Source of the DNA: Marsupella aquatica
Lineage: Eukaryota; Marchantiophyta
DNA length: 64,000 bases
Direction of reading: 5' to 3'
Assembly (NCBI GenBank): GCA_973895155.1
Contig: OZ316893.1
Coordinates: 124,001 to 188,000, forward strand
Made by a program: the position numbers and the translations under genes. The notes under the pieces are model-generated. The model was not told where the DNA came from. It ran no database searches and saw only the letters and a program-made list of their open reading frames with translations. This document shows positions 1 through 10,925 of this stretch, piece by piece (within the stretch, counting starts at the first letter, position 1; the number at the start of each line of letters is the position of its first letter).

Positions 1-335
1 CTCAAAATCTGTTGCCCTCTACTTTGCATCTTTTTCTTCTCAAAATCTTTTTCTCTCCTCAACATCTTTTGTTCACCTAGACATATTTTATCTCTTCAAT
101 TTTTTTCTCACCTCACCATCTATTTCTCTCCTCAACATCTTTTCTCTCCTGGACATATGTTTCTCACTTGGACATTCTTTTAAATATCACCTTGACATCT
201 TTTCTCTCCTCGACATCTTCTATCACCTCAACATCTTTTGCTCACCTCAACAGTTTTTCTCTTCTATACATCTCTCCTGGACATCTTTTGTGCTACCCTA
301 AAACGGGCATCGGGCGGGGCATCGGGGCGGGCTAG
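1..335 (+). mobile_element. Helitron-like 3' end with degenerate minisatellite
   Basis: Bases 1-295 are a degenerate tandem array built on GACATCTTTTCTC(A/T)CCTC-like units. It runs into a GC-rich tail (GGGCATCGGGCGGGGCATC) that ends in CTAG at 332-335, followed by T. CTRR followed by T is the usual Helitron 3' terminus. The same array/tail arrangement recurs near 1.24, 23.9 and 47.6 kb. The 5' end lies outside the window. The hairpin typical of Helitrons is degenerate here. Confidence 0.5.
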
Positions 336-417
336 TTTTACTATAAAAGAGCAAACGAAGTCTACTCTTAATTAAGGGCCTAGGGTCTAGGGGTGAAGCC
401 TCTAGAAGTAACCCCAG
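336..417 (+). mobile_element. Truncated 5' end of small Helitron family M1
   Basis: From base 336 the sequence TTTTACTATAAAAG followed by GTCTACTCTTAATTAAGG and GGGTGAAGCCTCTAGA matches, in the opposite orientation, the right ends of the repeats at 40.5, 45.7 and 46.9 kb. In those copies the end reads TCTTACTATAA, the plant Helitron 5' style. Only about 80 bp are kept. It begins exactly where the preceding Helitron ends (CTAG at 335), a head-to-tail junction. Confidence 0.55.
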
Positions 418-654
418 TACAGACAAAAGTCCTCATCTCAATATAAATTAAATTTACGGTTTACAGTTTAGGGTATTAACTTCAAAGTAGTATGTGGGTC
501 CAGCCCAATATTTTTTTCCAGCATCGGTAATATTATATTTCTTTGTTTTACTACTGTAGTTATTTTTCCTTAATATCTTTCCTGGTCATCAAGTGTGCAA
601 AAAAATTCCAGACAACCCTTGGAACCTCCCTTGCCTACCACAATGATCTCTAAA

Positions 655-669
655 CCCTAAACCCTAAAC
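655..669 (+). repeat. Interstitial plant telomere motif (CCCTAAA)2
   Basis: Two perfect CCCTAAA units. The same heptamer occurs near 26.17, 55.25-55.97 and 63.1-63.2 kb. Two units may be a telo-box or chance rather than a telomere scar. Confidence 0.5.
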
Positions 670-1242
670 GTGTGCCCTCCCTTGTGTGGGGATGGGCTGA
701 AAGAAAAGGGGGGAAGACGGATGGAAAAGGTAAGAGAGAGAAGAAAATCACGAATAGCATTGAAATGTTTGTTGCCATAATCATACAAGTTACTCTTTGA
801 GAAAACCAATGATGTACCCAAATATGGTGCCAAGAATTTAGAAGGAGCTTCTACTCTGGCTTCCACTCTGGGATACATAATTAATATTGTCATACCTTCT
901 TTGTCTCCACCTCTCTCATGTTCTTCTCACCTTCCTGAGTAATCCACATTGCAGCTCTTCATTGTAGTTGTCATCTTGCTTGTTCTCATGACAAATTGTT
1001 CATCACAAGGGTAAGCGAGGAACGATCTTGGAGGCAAGCAGCTAGACAATCACCTACACTTCTCATCATTGTCTACCCAAATTTTTGTGCAATGGATATG
1101 TATTGCACTTGTCTATAAAATTATTTGCAAAAGTTGGCATCACTAGCAAACAAACTCAATAAAATATTAATAGCATTGGTTTTTAATTGTTTTGTCGGGA
1201 GACGGGTATACTTTTTGTTTGAATAGTGTATTTTATTCATGA

Positions 1243-1765
1243 CTAGCTCAATACCCGTGCGTTGCACAAAAGAAGTCATGTCGGCCAAGATGTCGTTGAG
1301 AAAAAAAGATGTCGTGTCGGCCAAGGGGTCGTTGAGAGAAAAGATGTAGTGTCAGCCAAGAGGTTGTGGAGAGAAAAAGATGTTGTGTCGGCCAAGAGGT
1401 CGTGGAGAGAAAAGATGTAGTGTCGGCCAAGAGGTCGTGGAGAAAAAAGATGTAGTGTCGGCCAAGAGGTCATGGAGAGAAAAGATGTTGTGTCGGCCAA
1501 GAGGTCGTTGAGAGAAAAAAGATGGCCAAGAGGTCATTAAGAGAAAAGAAGTCATTGAGGAAAACATTTGTCATGTCGGTCAAGAGGTCGTTGAGAAAAA
1601 AGATGTCATGTTGGCCAAGATGTTGTCAAGAAAACAATTGTCATGTCGGCTAAGATGTCGTTGAGAAAAAATATGTCGTGTCAGCAAAGACATCATTGAG
1701 GGAAAAGATGTCATGTCAGCCAAGACATCGTTGAGGGAAAATACCCGTGCATTGCACAAAAGATG
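1243..1765 (-). mobile_element. Helitron 3' end with ~35-bp minisatellite
   Basis: Read on the minus strand, the array ends in the hairpin GTGC-AAC-GCAC, then GGGTATTGAGCTAG, then T at 1242. This is a canonical Helitron 3' terminus with the hairpin about 10 bases from CTAG. The array unit (GTGTCGGCCAAGAGGTCGTG..AGAAAAGATGTA, period about 35) repeats roughly 12 times between 1,265 and 1,740 with drift. A second hairpin copy, GTGCAATGCAC, at about 1,747-1,757 suggests an older terminus nested in the array. Short open frames here are only translations of the repeat. Confidence 0.65.
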
Positions 1766-2340
1766 TCCTTGAAGTCATTTTGCCAAAGATGCCATTATGT
1801 GAAAGATGTTGATAAGAAAAATGTGTCATTTTGCCAAAGATATCGTGAAGTAAAAGATGTTATAAAGAAGAAAAAGGTGTCGTTTCATCCAAGTCGTCAT
1901 TATGTGAAAGATGTTATGAAGTAAAAAGTCAAGGAGAGAAGGAGCAAGTCTTTTTCTTTGTTTGTTTTTTTACCCAAAATGCCCTTGCATTTGAATGGCG
2001 ACCACTCTATACATTGGCGCAATGTTATATTATCGGTTTCAGGTTTAAGGTTTTAGGGTTTAGCAAAGATGACCATTTTATCGCTATCCTGTGCGTTGCA
2101 TAAAAGATGTTGTTTGGTTAAAGATGTTGTTGAGAAATAGCTCATGGTGCAAAAGATATCATTGAATAAAAAATTGCACAAAACTTTTTGTTGAATGAAA
2201 GATATCATTGTGCAAAATACTGGCCACGGCAGCCACAAAAGTTCCCTTTTTCTTTTTTCTCCTTGCACAAAAAAATTCTTTCAATAAAAGACGTCATTGC
2301 ACAAACCACTGGCTATGACAACCACAAAAGTATAACAAAA
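1766..2340. repeat. Degenerate AAGATGTTGT repeat tail and ~100-bp duplication
   Basis: This is a decayed continuation of the neighbouring array (AAAGATGTTGTGAAG, GTGCAAAAGATATCATTG). A segment at about 2,195-2,240 (ATCATTG..CAAAATACTGGCCACGGCAGCC) is repeated at about 2,295-2,330 (GTCATTG..CAAACCACTGGCTATGACAACC), a period of about 100 bp. No coding content is seen. Confidence 0.45.
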
Positions 2341-3776
2341 TGAGAGGTGTTTTCCCCCCCTTTTAAAACTTTTTTTCCTCTTATGTTCCTTTTAAACCTT
2401 AACCTCCCCCTTTTCCCCATTTCACCATCACTCCACTCGCTCGCCGCCCCCTCCCTCCCCACCCGTGCGCGACTGGAGCCCTTCGAGGGGCTGCCCTACA
2501 TTGCAAGTGTGCCCCTTGCCCGACAACTTGTCCGTGTCATGCGTTTCACTATGTCTTTGGGCCTTATTACTGTTGTTTTTTGGCATTGAAAATGATAGTG
2601 CAAATGACTCTAAAATCACCACAAATCTTGGGAGAACAATTTTTTATTTATCAAGTGACTAAAATATTATTAGCAATTAAACTCCTCTTATCACTATTAT
2701 ACAAAACTATGTTGCACATAATATTGAATATGTAGAATACTCTGAATATGTACAATACGGATCATGGAGGCCTGGAGGGAGTATCCTCCTTCATCCTCGT
2801 GCATTGATTGTCGTGCATTAATTAAAGTCTTTCACTTTTTGGGGTGTCTCGTGTGATTATTTGGCTTGTCTTGGACAATGGTGTAACTTTTTGTGTCACA
2901 CTAAACTCAATCCACATTTTGATTTTATTACTTACCTTTGATCACATTTTTAAAATTTTTATGCCCTTCAAATTTGAATGACGACCACTCTAAAAAGTGG
3001 CGCAACTGTGTATTATACTTTAGGATGATCTGAAAAGTGTACTTTATCCAAGTTAAATTCTATAAGGCCATCAAAACGTACTCCTTGAATAAATGATCGA
3101 TGGAAATACAAATCATGTCTGAAAAGTGCACTTTATTCATCATGATCTGAAAAGTGAAAGGAAGTGGTGAGCAGTTGTGGTCACAACACTAAATGCCAAA
3201 CAGAAACATCGATAACTTTCCAACGAGAAGAAGTCGGTTGGGGGACTTCTTGGCTGCATTCTTTGGTGCGTTGGAAAGCTCTCGAGGAGGGCTACAGTTG
3301 AAGGTTTTGTCCATCCAATTCTTGACATGAGCAATTTTGTGTGAGTGAGTTGCTACACAAATATTGGTTTCACTAAGAAACAACCCCAAGCTTTCATCAA
3401 GGCTTGAAATAGAGGTTGTTTGTTTCTCTCTTTTTTACACATTCAAATTAGTGTCATTGCTAAAACTGATCTCTTATAAAGCTAAATCAAAGCATTCTAT
3501 ACTTTAAAATCAAATTTTCACAATCTAATATACACAATCTTCATAATAGTGTTTATTTTAAAATATATGATCAAAAAGGTTTAAATGTAGCATTGTATAA
3601 ATATTAGTATATTAAAAATTTGCCACAACACTTGAAGCTTTTTATTTGAATAATCATAGATTTCTTCAATTTCAGCAATGCTCTTGGTAGGTACATGAGT
3701 ATTTTATAATTTTGTTTCATGTTGTTATGGTTATCTTAGCACATAATTACATATTGAGAAAGTGAAATTTACCCTT
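2341..3776. other. AT-rich interval without recognisable gene
   Basis: Contains only short unconvincing frames. 2,340-2,600 is pyrimidine-rich. AAAGTG(C/T)ACTTTAT(T/C) motifs recur near 3,035 and 3,125, hinting at an old repeat. Nothing else could be supported. Confidence 0.4.
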
Positions 3777-4090
3777 TGTTGGATTCCAAAAATTAAGAAG
3801 TTAGTTAGTTGTTTGTACCTAAAGGTAACCAGAGCTTATTGTTGAGTATTGCTCTTAGTATTGTGACTCTAGAGCTAACCAAAGTTAGGATAACTCAGGT
3901 TAGGACTTAGCTTAGGTTAGCAGTGATGCATGCTGTATATAACCAAGGCTGATGCTAGCCCCTGGTGTATCTTTAGTTCATTGTTGGAATGGAGCAAGAG
4001 AGACGTAAAGGTCTCTTCATCAGGAAAATGGGGTGAAGAATATTCATCAAATAATCATCAATGAAATTGACTGTGCGGGGTACGATATTG
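3777..4090 (+). mobile_element. Possible solo LTR
   Basis: Starts TGTTGGATTCC, a copia-style LTR start. It contains a TATA-like box (TGTATATAACC at about 3,934) and a downstream TTCATCAAATAATCATCAATGAAAT resembling a plant LTR R-U5 region. No second copy, target duplication, PBS or internal domain was found, and the 3' end is unclear. Confidence 0.25.
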
Positions 4091-4880
4091 ACCAAGTAAT
4101 GTGTCATTGCTTATTACATGCTGACATGTCATTGTTGAATTTACAATGTTTACTCATTCATTCATTGTTTTGTATTTTTTTTAAATTGATTCATCAATTA
4201 TCCATTGTATGATCAAGATTGATTCAATTTCAAAATAATAAACAAAGAATTTGCATTGATTCATCATTGGTCTAGCATGTTGAATTATCAATATATCAAT
4301 GCCACATTAGTGTGTAATCATCGTGTTTTCATTGTGTAAAAGCCATATTTTCATTGAAGGATCATTCATGTTTCATTGGTTATTCATTCTCACTTCATTG
4401 ACAAATCATTGTCCTTTCATCATGAACGTATATCATTTGTCCATTGTCATTCAGTCAATATTGATTCAATACCATTCCATTGATCCATCATCATGATTTC
4501 CATGATATTGTATCATGAGTTTATCATTATTTCATCATCTGCTAAATTGTCATTTCAGTGCCATTTCATTGTGACATTGGTCATCATTTGGTCCTCGTTA
4601 AACAACTGTGTTTTTGTAGTTGATTTGTTGTTAGTTCAGCATAGTTTTCAAAATATCACCAGTGTGATTTATTTGTCATTTTTTCATTACAGATTCTTTT
4701 TCAGTTCCTCGTTGAATCTATGTCAATTTAATGTTATTTCATTAGCATTTCAATAGGATTTTCTCATTATCATTTCCTTGTATTTGCATTGTCATCTTAT
4801 TGGTGAGAAGTTGTTATTCCATTGTTATTTCATCAATCTCCCTTAAGCTCATCAATGTTGTTGACCGAGACAATGATTTG
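4090..4880 (+). repeat. TCATTG/ATCATT-rich strand-asymmetric tract
   Basis: About 800 bp saturated with TCATTG, TTCATTG and ATCATTG hexamers on the plus strand, without a fixed period. It looks like an ancient simple-repeat expansion. The open frame at 4,493-4,756 is a by-product of the composition. Confidence 0.5.
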
Positions 4881-7210
4881 TTGTTGATGCATCACAACTA
4901 TCATTGAATAGATAATTTTTTTGGGGTATCCCAATTTTTCCAATTTGAATACACTTTCGCAACCTATTTCAAAAGCTTTCACTTTAAATGTTTCCAATGA
5001 ACTTTTGATCAAGATGCAAAAGAAATTTGAGCTATGTAGTCAAATATTCGTCTCCATATTAAAGGTCGACTAGAGCTAGAGTTATCAAAGTTTTAACAGA
5101 TATGTTACCGCTGGATTCCAATCATAATGACAGTTTGTCCTAGAGAATCATAAGAGAACTTTCCTAATTTAAGATTAACTTGGCCTAGTCCAGAGCTCTA
5201 AATCTTGGGAGAAGACTTGTTTTTCTGGTGCTTGCCGACCTATCCTGCCACTCTCTTCATACATGTGAACCAGCGCAGAGCCCACACGCAAATCCGAGCG
5301 ATCCCATCTTCAGACACATTGACCACTCTTTTCTCGGCACTCCGTCCACCTGGCTACATTGCATGACTTCCGCAAGAATCTTCTCTCACCTGGATTCGGA
5401 TACCATTCATCTCGCCCCATTAAAATAATTTAAAATATGGCATGACAAGACCAGAAAAAGTGCGAAGGCAACCATAATTCTCGAAGATCCATCACGGAAA
5501 ATGTTGTCATAGTATGTAAATTCCACCAAACAAGGAACAACAGAGCACACCAACAAGCAATGACGTGCCTTGTCTGCAAGAAACCGTGCCTGGCGTCACG
5601 GGGCGGCCGAGTCCCCATCCACACGCACCGATTGCGAGCAACTGATGTTCATTGACGACACTCCCTGCTCCCTCCCCGCCACCCTCCCTGCCTCCTGCTA
5701 CCACTGCTTCAGCAAATTCTTCAAATCACACATCCATGTCTCCTCCTGCCCGCAATCCCGCACCGCATCCCTTCTTTCCATTCCTACTTGTCTTCCACTC
5801 TGCACTACGCGTCCTCCTCCAACATACATACGGTGGGACCGAGAAACTGTTTCGGAGTCCGGATAACTTGCAAAAGTTAAATGACTCCTTTCCAACTGAG
5901 AGTAACGGCTATCTGTCAAGAATGCAATGATCTTAGAATAGAATATTGAAACAATTGTGAAAGGCATATCCAGGTATCAAGAATCTCGTTCCTTCTCCCG
6001 TATTTCACTGTACCCACAGAAAGTACAGAGTCAAAAGCCTGTCGAATTGGTACTAAAATACTTCAACCAGAAGTCACATGTTATCCTTGGGTTGTGTAAA
6101 GGACAGACTCTTAGGGCATCTTGACAGGCGTTCATTTGTAAGTTGCCTACACTGTCCTTTCTGCGCTATACACAAACCAGAATCTCAGGTTTCTGAAAAG
6201 AGACTACTTAGAAATAAAGCCTAGCCATCATCTGTACAATCCATCGTGATTAGACACAGATGACATGAACGTGAAAGCGCTTCCCTCCCTCTCCTACAAT
6301 CCAGAAATAAAGGCTATCCATCATTCTTAAACTTGGCTCTTATACAATCCGTGAAGAGACACATACGACATGAATGTAACAGCCTCCCCTCCCCTCCCCT
6401 CCCCCCCACCCACCCTGTGCTTCTTAACACGAAAAAGGAATCAAACTTGAAGTTCAACTCAAGTCTTGATCACATAAGCCTCATAGCAGGAAATTCCCGC
6501 AACTATAAATGTCACACCGTGGTGCTGGAACAAGAGTTTCTGTTTAAAAGTAGGTACGCATAACGTTGAAATCGCTCTTCAGTCTCATTACCTGAAGGTC
6601 GTGTACAAGAACAATGGCGGATGCCAATACCAATCAAACCGGAAGATGAAGGATAAACTCTGCAAAACAAACGTGTTTGTTGAGAATGTATTCAAGGTCT
6701 TTGGTCACATCAAATCCAACAAAATGACATTCATACAAAATTAATCATACCTGGCTGAGGACTGATGCCTAAAGCGGTCCATATCCAACAGTTCCATCGA
6801 GTCAGCTCCGTTCCCGTGCAGGGAATACGGAGCTCAATGGTACAGTTTTGAGAAATACAATCTTACCTGTTTGACAAAGGTTCAAATCAGTCTAAGTAGT
6901 GCAATCTTGCAGAGCCCTCAAATTTCAAGTCTCATCTTTCCTTCCCATGGATTAAGGAAAGAATATTCATTACGCGAAGGCTCTGTTGGGGAAACCTTGC
7001 CCGGGCAGAGGAATCTCAGCTCAGCGTAACAGTTAAAGGAAGCCCTAGAAGCATAGCAGTAGCGATATCTTCTCCAGGATCAATTCCTCCTGCTGGACTC
7101 TTTTACGAATCATCCCAGCTTTGCCATCAAAACTTGAGAATCAAAACTACAAGTTTTGAGAAGAAAAAGTATGAGAAGATCTTCCATCCAAACCCCAAAG
7201 CAACCCACTT
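4881..7210. other. Interval without a recognisable gene
   Basis: Mixed-composition DNA with short frames only. It probably contains introns or UTR of the gene whose exon lies at 7,211. I could not find the upstream GST exon carrying the CPxC/CPFC active site. Confidence 0.3.
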
Positions 7211-7381
7211 CAGATGGAGGAGAAGCAGATCAATTACCAAGTGGAGAAAATCAACATGCGGTGCTACGGTGAGAAGCCGGATTGGTACAAGCGCATGGTG
7301 CCCTCAGGGTTGCTCCCAGCGGTCATGCTGGACGGCGAGCTGCTCACAGAATCTATGGACATCATGTTCATTAAGTTCTGA
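7211..7381 (+). CDS. Exon of a glutathione S-transferase-like protein (partial)
   Basis: One frame reads [20 protein letters not shown].. and continues with a [18 protein letters not shown] segment ending at TGA (7,379-7,381). This is the beta2-beta4 part of a thioredoxin-fold GST N-domain: (L)EEK..Y, the cis-Pro loop VPSGLLP and the glutathione-binding E-S pair. The wording resembles plant chloroplast GST-like proteins. The exon is preceded by a pyrimidine/AG acceptor (CCCACTTCAG). A donor could lie at ATCAT/GTTCAT, otherwise the frame stops five codons later. Neither the upstream exon with the active-site Cys nor the alpha-helical C-domain was found nearby. A copia insertion starts 40 bp downstream, so the gene may be interrupted in an intron or be a pseudogene. 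Confidence 0.5.
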   Translation, partial: QMEEKQINYQVEKINMRCYGEKPDWYKRMVPSGLLPAVMLDGELLTESMDIMFIKF

Positions 7382-7421
7382 AGCTTTCACAAAATCAACT
7401 CCGCAGCACTTTGCTGCATAC

Positions 7422-7842
7422 TGTTGAGCATAGACGACGATCGCAACGGCAAGCCCATGAACCATCCAACGCACAATAGTCGACACAAGAGATACGTGGT
7501 TCACCTCCTTGAGGCTACGTCCACGGGAACACACAAGAGAGCTTTACTGAACTCTAAGCCCGTCGGCTATACCGAGTCTCCACAGTGTAAGCTCTCCCTA
7601 TCTCTCAAGTGGCTCCATAACAATGAGCCTTGGTTCTACCTCTCCAAGCACACATGCCTCTTATGATATAGTGTGCAACTTAGTTGTACCTAACCACATA
7701 GTTGTACCTAATCACGTAGTTGTACCTAACCACATAGTTGTACCTAATCACGTAGTTGTACCTAACCACGTAGTTGTACCAACCCACGTTGTTGTACCAA
7801 CCACGTCATACCTAACCTAGACGTAAGAGTAAATACCCAACA
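7422..7842 (-). repeat. 3' LTR of the copia element
   Basis: 421 bp, bounded by TG..CA and flanked outside by CATAC. It appears identical to 13,048-13,468. It contains seven tandem copies of an 18-bp unit (7,679-7,817). The short plus-strand frames in it are not genes. Confidence 0.95.
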
Positions 7843-7856
7843 ATCTTCCCCTTGAC
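7843..7856 (-). promoter_or_regulatory. Polypurine tract
   Basis: On the minus strand GTCAAGGGGAAGAT directly abuts the 3' LTR, as expected for the plus-strand DNA primer. Confidence 0.8.
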
Positions 7857-8033
7857 TCTGGTCTAGGGGAGAGTAATACTGCCAATGTATATGATCCCTC
7901 AGCGGGAAGTTCTGGACAGAAACCAAACCGGTTTCCCTCTCTAACTAGAGCAAACCAGAACTAAGCCGTAGCCTAATACATAGGAATGAGGAAGAGCATA
8001 TATCAGTAATTACAATGAATGTTTAAGAAAACT

Positions 8034-10877
8034 CTACTTGTGATGCAATTGCAAAACCTGCAATACGTCACGGTGTCTAGAGAAACTCTCCAAAGGAATC
8101 ACTTTGGTAAATGCGTCAGCCGGGTTGAGTTTACCATCAATCTTGACTAGCTCAAACAAATTATCAGACACAGCCTGCCTGATAAAATGGTACCTGACGT
8201 CAATGTGCTTCACTCTGCTATCCATCACCTGGTTCACAGCAAGGTGGAGTGCACTTTGACTATCACAATGGAGCTTCACATTCCCCTGTGGCAATCCCAT
8301 TTCAGTGATAAGTCTATCCAACCAAATCGCTTCCTTTGCTGCTTCCGCAGCTGCAACATACTCCGCTTCTGTAGTAGACTGAGCAATACACTTCTGCAAA
8401 GTAGACCTCCAACTTATGCATCCACCGCCAAGTGTGAACACGTATCCTGTTGTTGATCTCCTTCGGTCCAAATCTTGTCCATAGTCAGAATCTACATAGC
8501 CAATCAATGATCTAGCATTCTTTGCATTCGCATCAAATAAAAGACCATGATCCACGGTACCCTTCAAGTACCTGATAATCCACTTCACTGCTTCCCAGTG
8601 TACCTTCCCTGGATTCGACATGTACCTGCTCACCTTGCCCATAGCCATGGCAAGATCAGGTCTAGTGCAAGTCATCAAATACATGAGACTCCCCACTGCC
8701 TTGTCATATGGAACCTTTGACATCAACCCCTTCTCTGTGTCATTCGTAGGACAGAACGCTGATGATAACTTGAAGTGTGGAGCCAACGGGGTACTTACTG
8801 GCTTGCTATTCTCCATGTTGAACCTTGCAATTACCTTCCTCGCATAACTGCTCTGCGTCAACCATAGCTTGCCAGCCTCCAAGTCCCTAGTGATCTCCAT
8901 ACCCAAAATCCTCTTAGCTGGCCCTAAGTCCTTCATCTTAAACTCTGCACTAAGCAGTGCCTTGAGCTTAACAATCTCAGACCTATCCTTGGCTGCAATT
9001 AGCATGTCATCCACATAAAGTACTAAAATAATGAACCCAAAGACAACATTCTTCACCGGTTTCAAATACACACAAGGGTCAAATACACTTCTGTGAAAAC
9101 CTTGTGACCGAATCCAATCGTCAAACCGCTTGTTCCACTGTCTTGGTGACTGCTTCAACCCATACAAGGATTTCAGCAATCTGCAAACCAATTCCTCCTG
9201 TCCTCTCTTCACAAAACCTAGCGGTTGTCTCATGAAGATCACCTCTTCCAATGTGCCATAGAGGAAAGCTGTGACAACATCCATCTGATCTAGGAGCAGA
9301 CCAAACATTACAACAAGTACACACAATAGTCGTATTGTAGAGTACTTAGCAACTGGTGAGAAGACCTCATTGTAATCCACACCTTTCTCTTGTGTGAATC
9401 CCTTTGCTACCAATCTAGCCTTGTAGACCTTCGATCCACCTCCTATGGAATTATCCTTCAGCTTGTAAATCCACTTGCTGTCCACCACTTGCTGACCCTT
9501 AGGCAGCTTAACAAGCTCCCAAGTTTTGTTGTCCTTTAGTGACTGCATCTCCGTTTGCATTGCTGCAGTCCACTTCTGCTTCTCTTTTGAAGCACTTGCC
9601 TCATGAAATGAAGAAGGTTCTCCTTCTTCCAAAATTAACGCATCACCCTCATCATCAACTGTAAAATCATCCTCTTGCAGTTGAGATGAATCAACCCACT
9701 GTCCATACCTTGATGGAGCGCGTACAGTGCGACCAGATGTTCTTCTAGCCGATGACTCTGGTTGATCTGCGTGTGCTGGTACAATTTGAAGCTCAACAGC
9801 ATCCACTTGTTGCTCACCAGCATCAACAAACTCCTCTGGTTCCTCTGGCATAGGAACCAGCTCCATAATTGGAGCAACTCCTTCTCTCCGGTCATGCACC
9901 TCATAACCAATCTTCCCCTCAACGAGATCCGGGATAGGAGATTTTCCTTTGTCAGTACGGGAGACCTGAGTATTCTCCCCCTCCTTCAATAATCTGGATT
10001 CATTGAAGGAAACATCCCTACTGACAACGAGCTTACAGGCAATAGGATCCCATAGCCTATAGGCTTTCACACCACTCTGGTACCCAAGAAAAACACATTT
10101 CCTGGAGGTAGGATCCAACTTGGTCCTATTTTGCTTTGGTGTGAGAGCATATGCATCACTTCCAAAAATTACCAAGCCATGATAGTCTGCTTGCCGCTTA
10201 TAGCGCATCTCAAATGGCGTTTTGAAATTGATAGCACTAGAAGGAGAAAGATTTACCAAATAAGCTGCGGTATTGACAGCTTCTGCCCAAAATTCTTGTG
10301 GTAAACCTGATTGGCTCAACATACTCCGTGACCGCTCCAACAGTGTCCGATTGAGCCTCTCAGCGACACCATTCTGCTGCGGAGTATAAACTGTGGTAAG
10401 ATGGCGAGTTATCCCCTGTTCTGAACAGTACTCTTCAAATTCCATTGAAGTGTACTCCCCGCCGTTGTCTGACCTCAGACTCTTCACCCTTGTATCCAAA
10501 CACTTGATCGTGTTTCCAGTCTGATTCTCCACCTGGGCCTTCCACTTCTTAAAAATGGACAAGACATCAGACTTATGCGTCATGAAATAAATCCACACAA
10601 ATCTTGAGTAATCATCAATAAATGATACATAGTACAACTTTCCAGAGTGTGAGGGAGTCGGGGATGGACCCCATACGTCACTATGTATGTACTCAAGAAC
10701 TGCTTTGGAACGATGAGTTCCAACACCAAAAGCACGACGATGCTGCTTTCCAAGAATGCAATGCTCACAAAACTCTAATTTACAAGATTGCAAATCAGAA
10801 ATGAGTCCATTCTTCCGTAAGATAGCCAAACCCTTCTCACTCATGTGGCCTAGCCGTGAATGCCACAGTTGAGTCAT
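8034..10877 (-). CDS. pol: copia integrase, reverse transcriptase and RNase H
   Basis: 947 codons listed from the first ATG; the frame is open back to the TAG at 10,926. Domains in order: GAG-pre-integrase/HHCC (LWHSRLGHM 4-12, C37..C40), integrase DD35E with D67 (HSDVWG), D137 (SDNGGEY) and E173 (GVAERLNR), copia RT with YVDD at 621-624, and RNase H with GYVDSDY, STTEAEY and CDSQSALH near 790-890. All main catalytic residues are present, so the enzyme part looks functional. It reverse-transcribes and integrates the element. The native stop is TAG at 8,034. Confidence 0.95.
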   Translation of the reverse strand: MTQLWHSRLGHMSEKGLAILRKNGLISDLQSCKLEFCEHCILGKQHRRAFGVGTHRSKAVLEYIHSDVWGPSPTPSHSGKLYYVSFIDDYSRFVWIYFMTHKSDVLSIFKKWKAQVENQTGNTIKCLDTRVKSLRSDNGGEYTSMEFEEYCSEQGITRHLTTVYTPQQNGVAERLNRTLLERSRSMLSQSGLPQEFWAEAVNTAAYLVNLSPSSAINFKTPFEMRYKRQADYHGLVIFGSDAYALTPKQNRTKLDPTSRKCVFLGYQSGVKAYRLWDPIACKLVVSRDVSFNESRLLKEGENTQVSRTDKGKSPIPDLVEGKIGYEVHDRREGVAPIMELVPMPEEPEEFVDAGEQQVDAVELQIVPAHADQPESSARRTSGRTVRAPSRYGQWVDSSQLQEDDFTVDDEGDALILEEGEPSSFHEASASKEKQKWTAAMQTEMQSLKDNKTWELVKLPKGQQVVDSKWIYKLKDNSIGGGSKVYKARLVAKGFTQEKGVDYNEVFSPVAKYSTIRLLCVLVVMFGLLLDQMDVVTAFLYGTLEEVIFMRQPLGFVKRGQEELVCRLLKSLYGLKQSPRQWNKRFDDWIRSQGFHRSVFDPCVYLKPVKNVVFGFIILVLYVDDMLIAAKDRSEIVKLKALLSAEFKMKDLGPAKRILGMEITRDLEAGKLWLTQSSYARKVIARFNMENSKPVSTPLAPHFKLSSAFCPTNDTEKGLMSKVPYDKAVGSLMYLMTCTRPDLAMAMGKVSRYMSNPGKVHWEAVKWIIRYLKGTVDHGLLFDANAKNARSLIGYVDSDYGQDLDRRRSTTGYVFTLGGGCISWRSTLQKCIAQSTTEAEYVAAAEAAKEAIWLDRLITEMGLPQGNVKLHCDSQSALHLAVNQVMDSRVKHIDVRYHFIRQAVSDNLFELVKIDGKLNPADAFTKVIPLESFSRHRDVLQVLQLHHK

Positions 10878-10925
10878 CTCCTCGTGAGACTTGGTTACAT
10901 TGGCCTCTCCACATACAGTATTGCC

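Noticed and set aside
1121-1567. Overlapping minus-strand frames rich in ADTTSF and STTSWPT
   Set aside because: They are translations of the ~35-bp Helitron minisatellite in several frames, not genes.
7424-7820. Plus-strand frames repeated exactly at 13,047-13,446
   Set aside because: They lie inside the two LTRs; the duplicate reflects LTR identity and the VVVPNH-type repeat is the 18-bp array.
9635-9922. 95-codon minus-strand frame inside copia pol
   Set aside because: Alternative frame of the acidic linker between integrase and RT.
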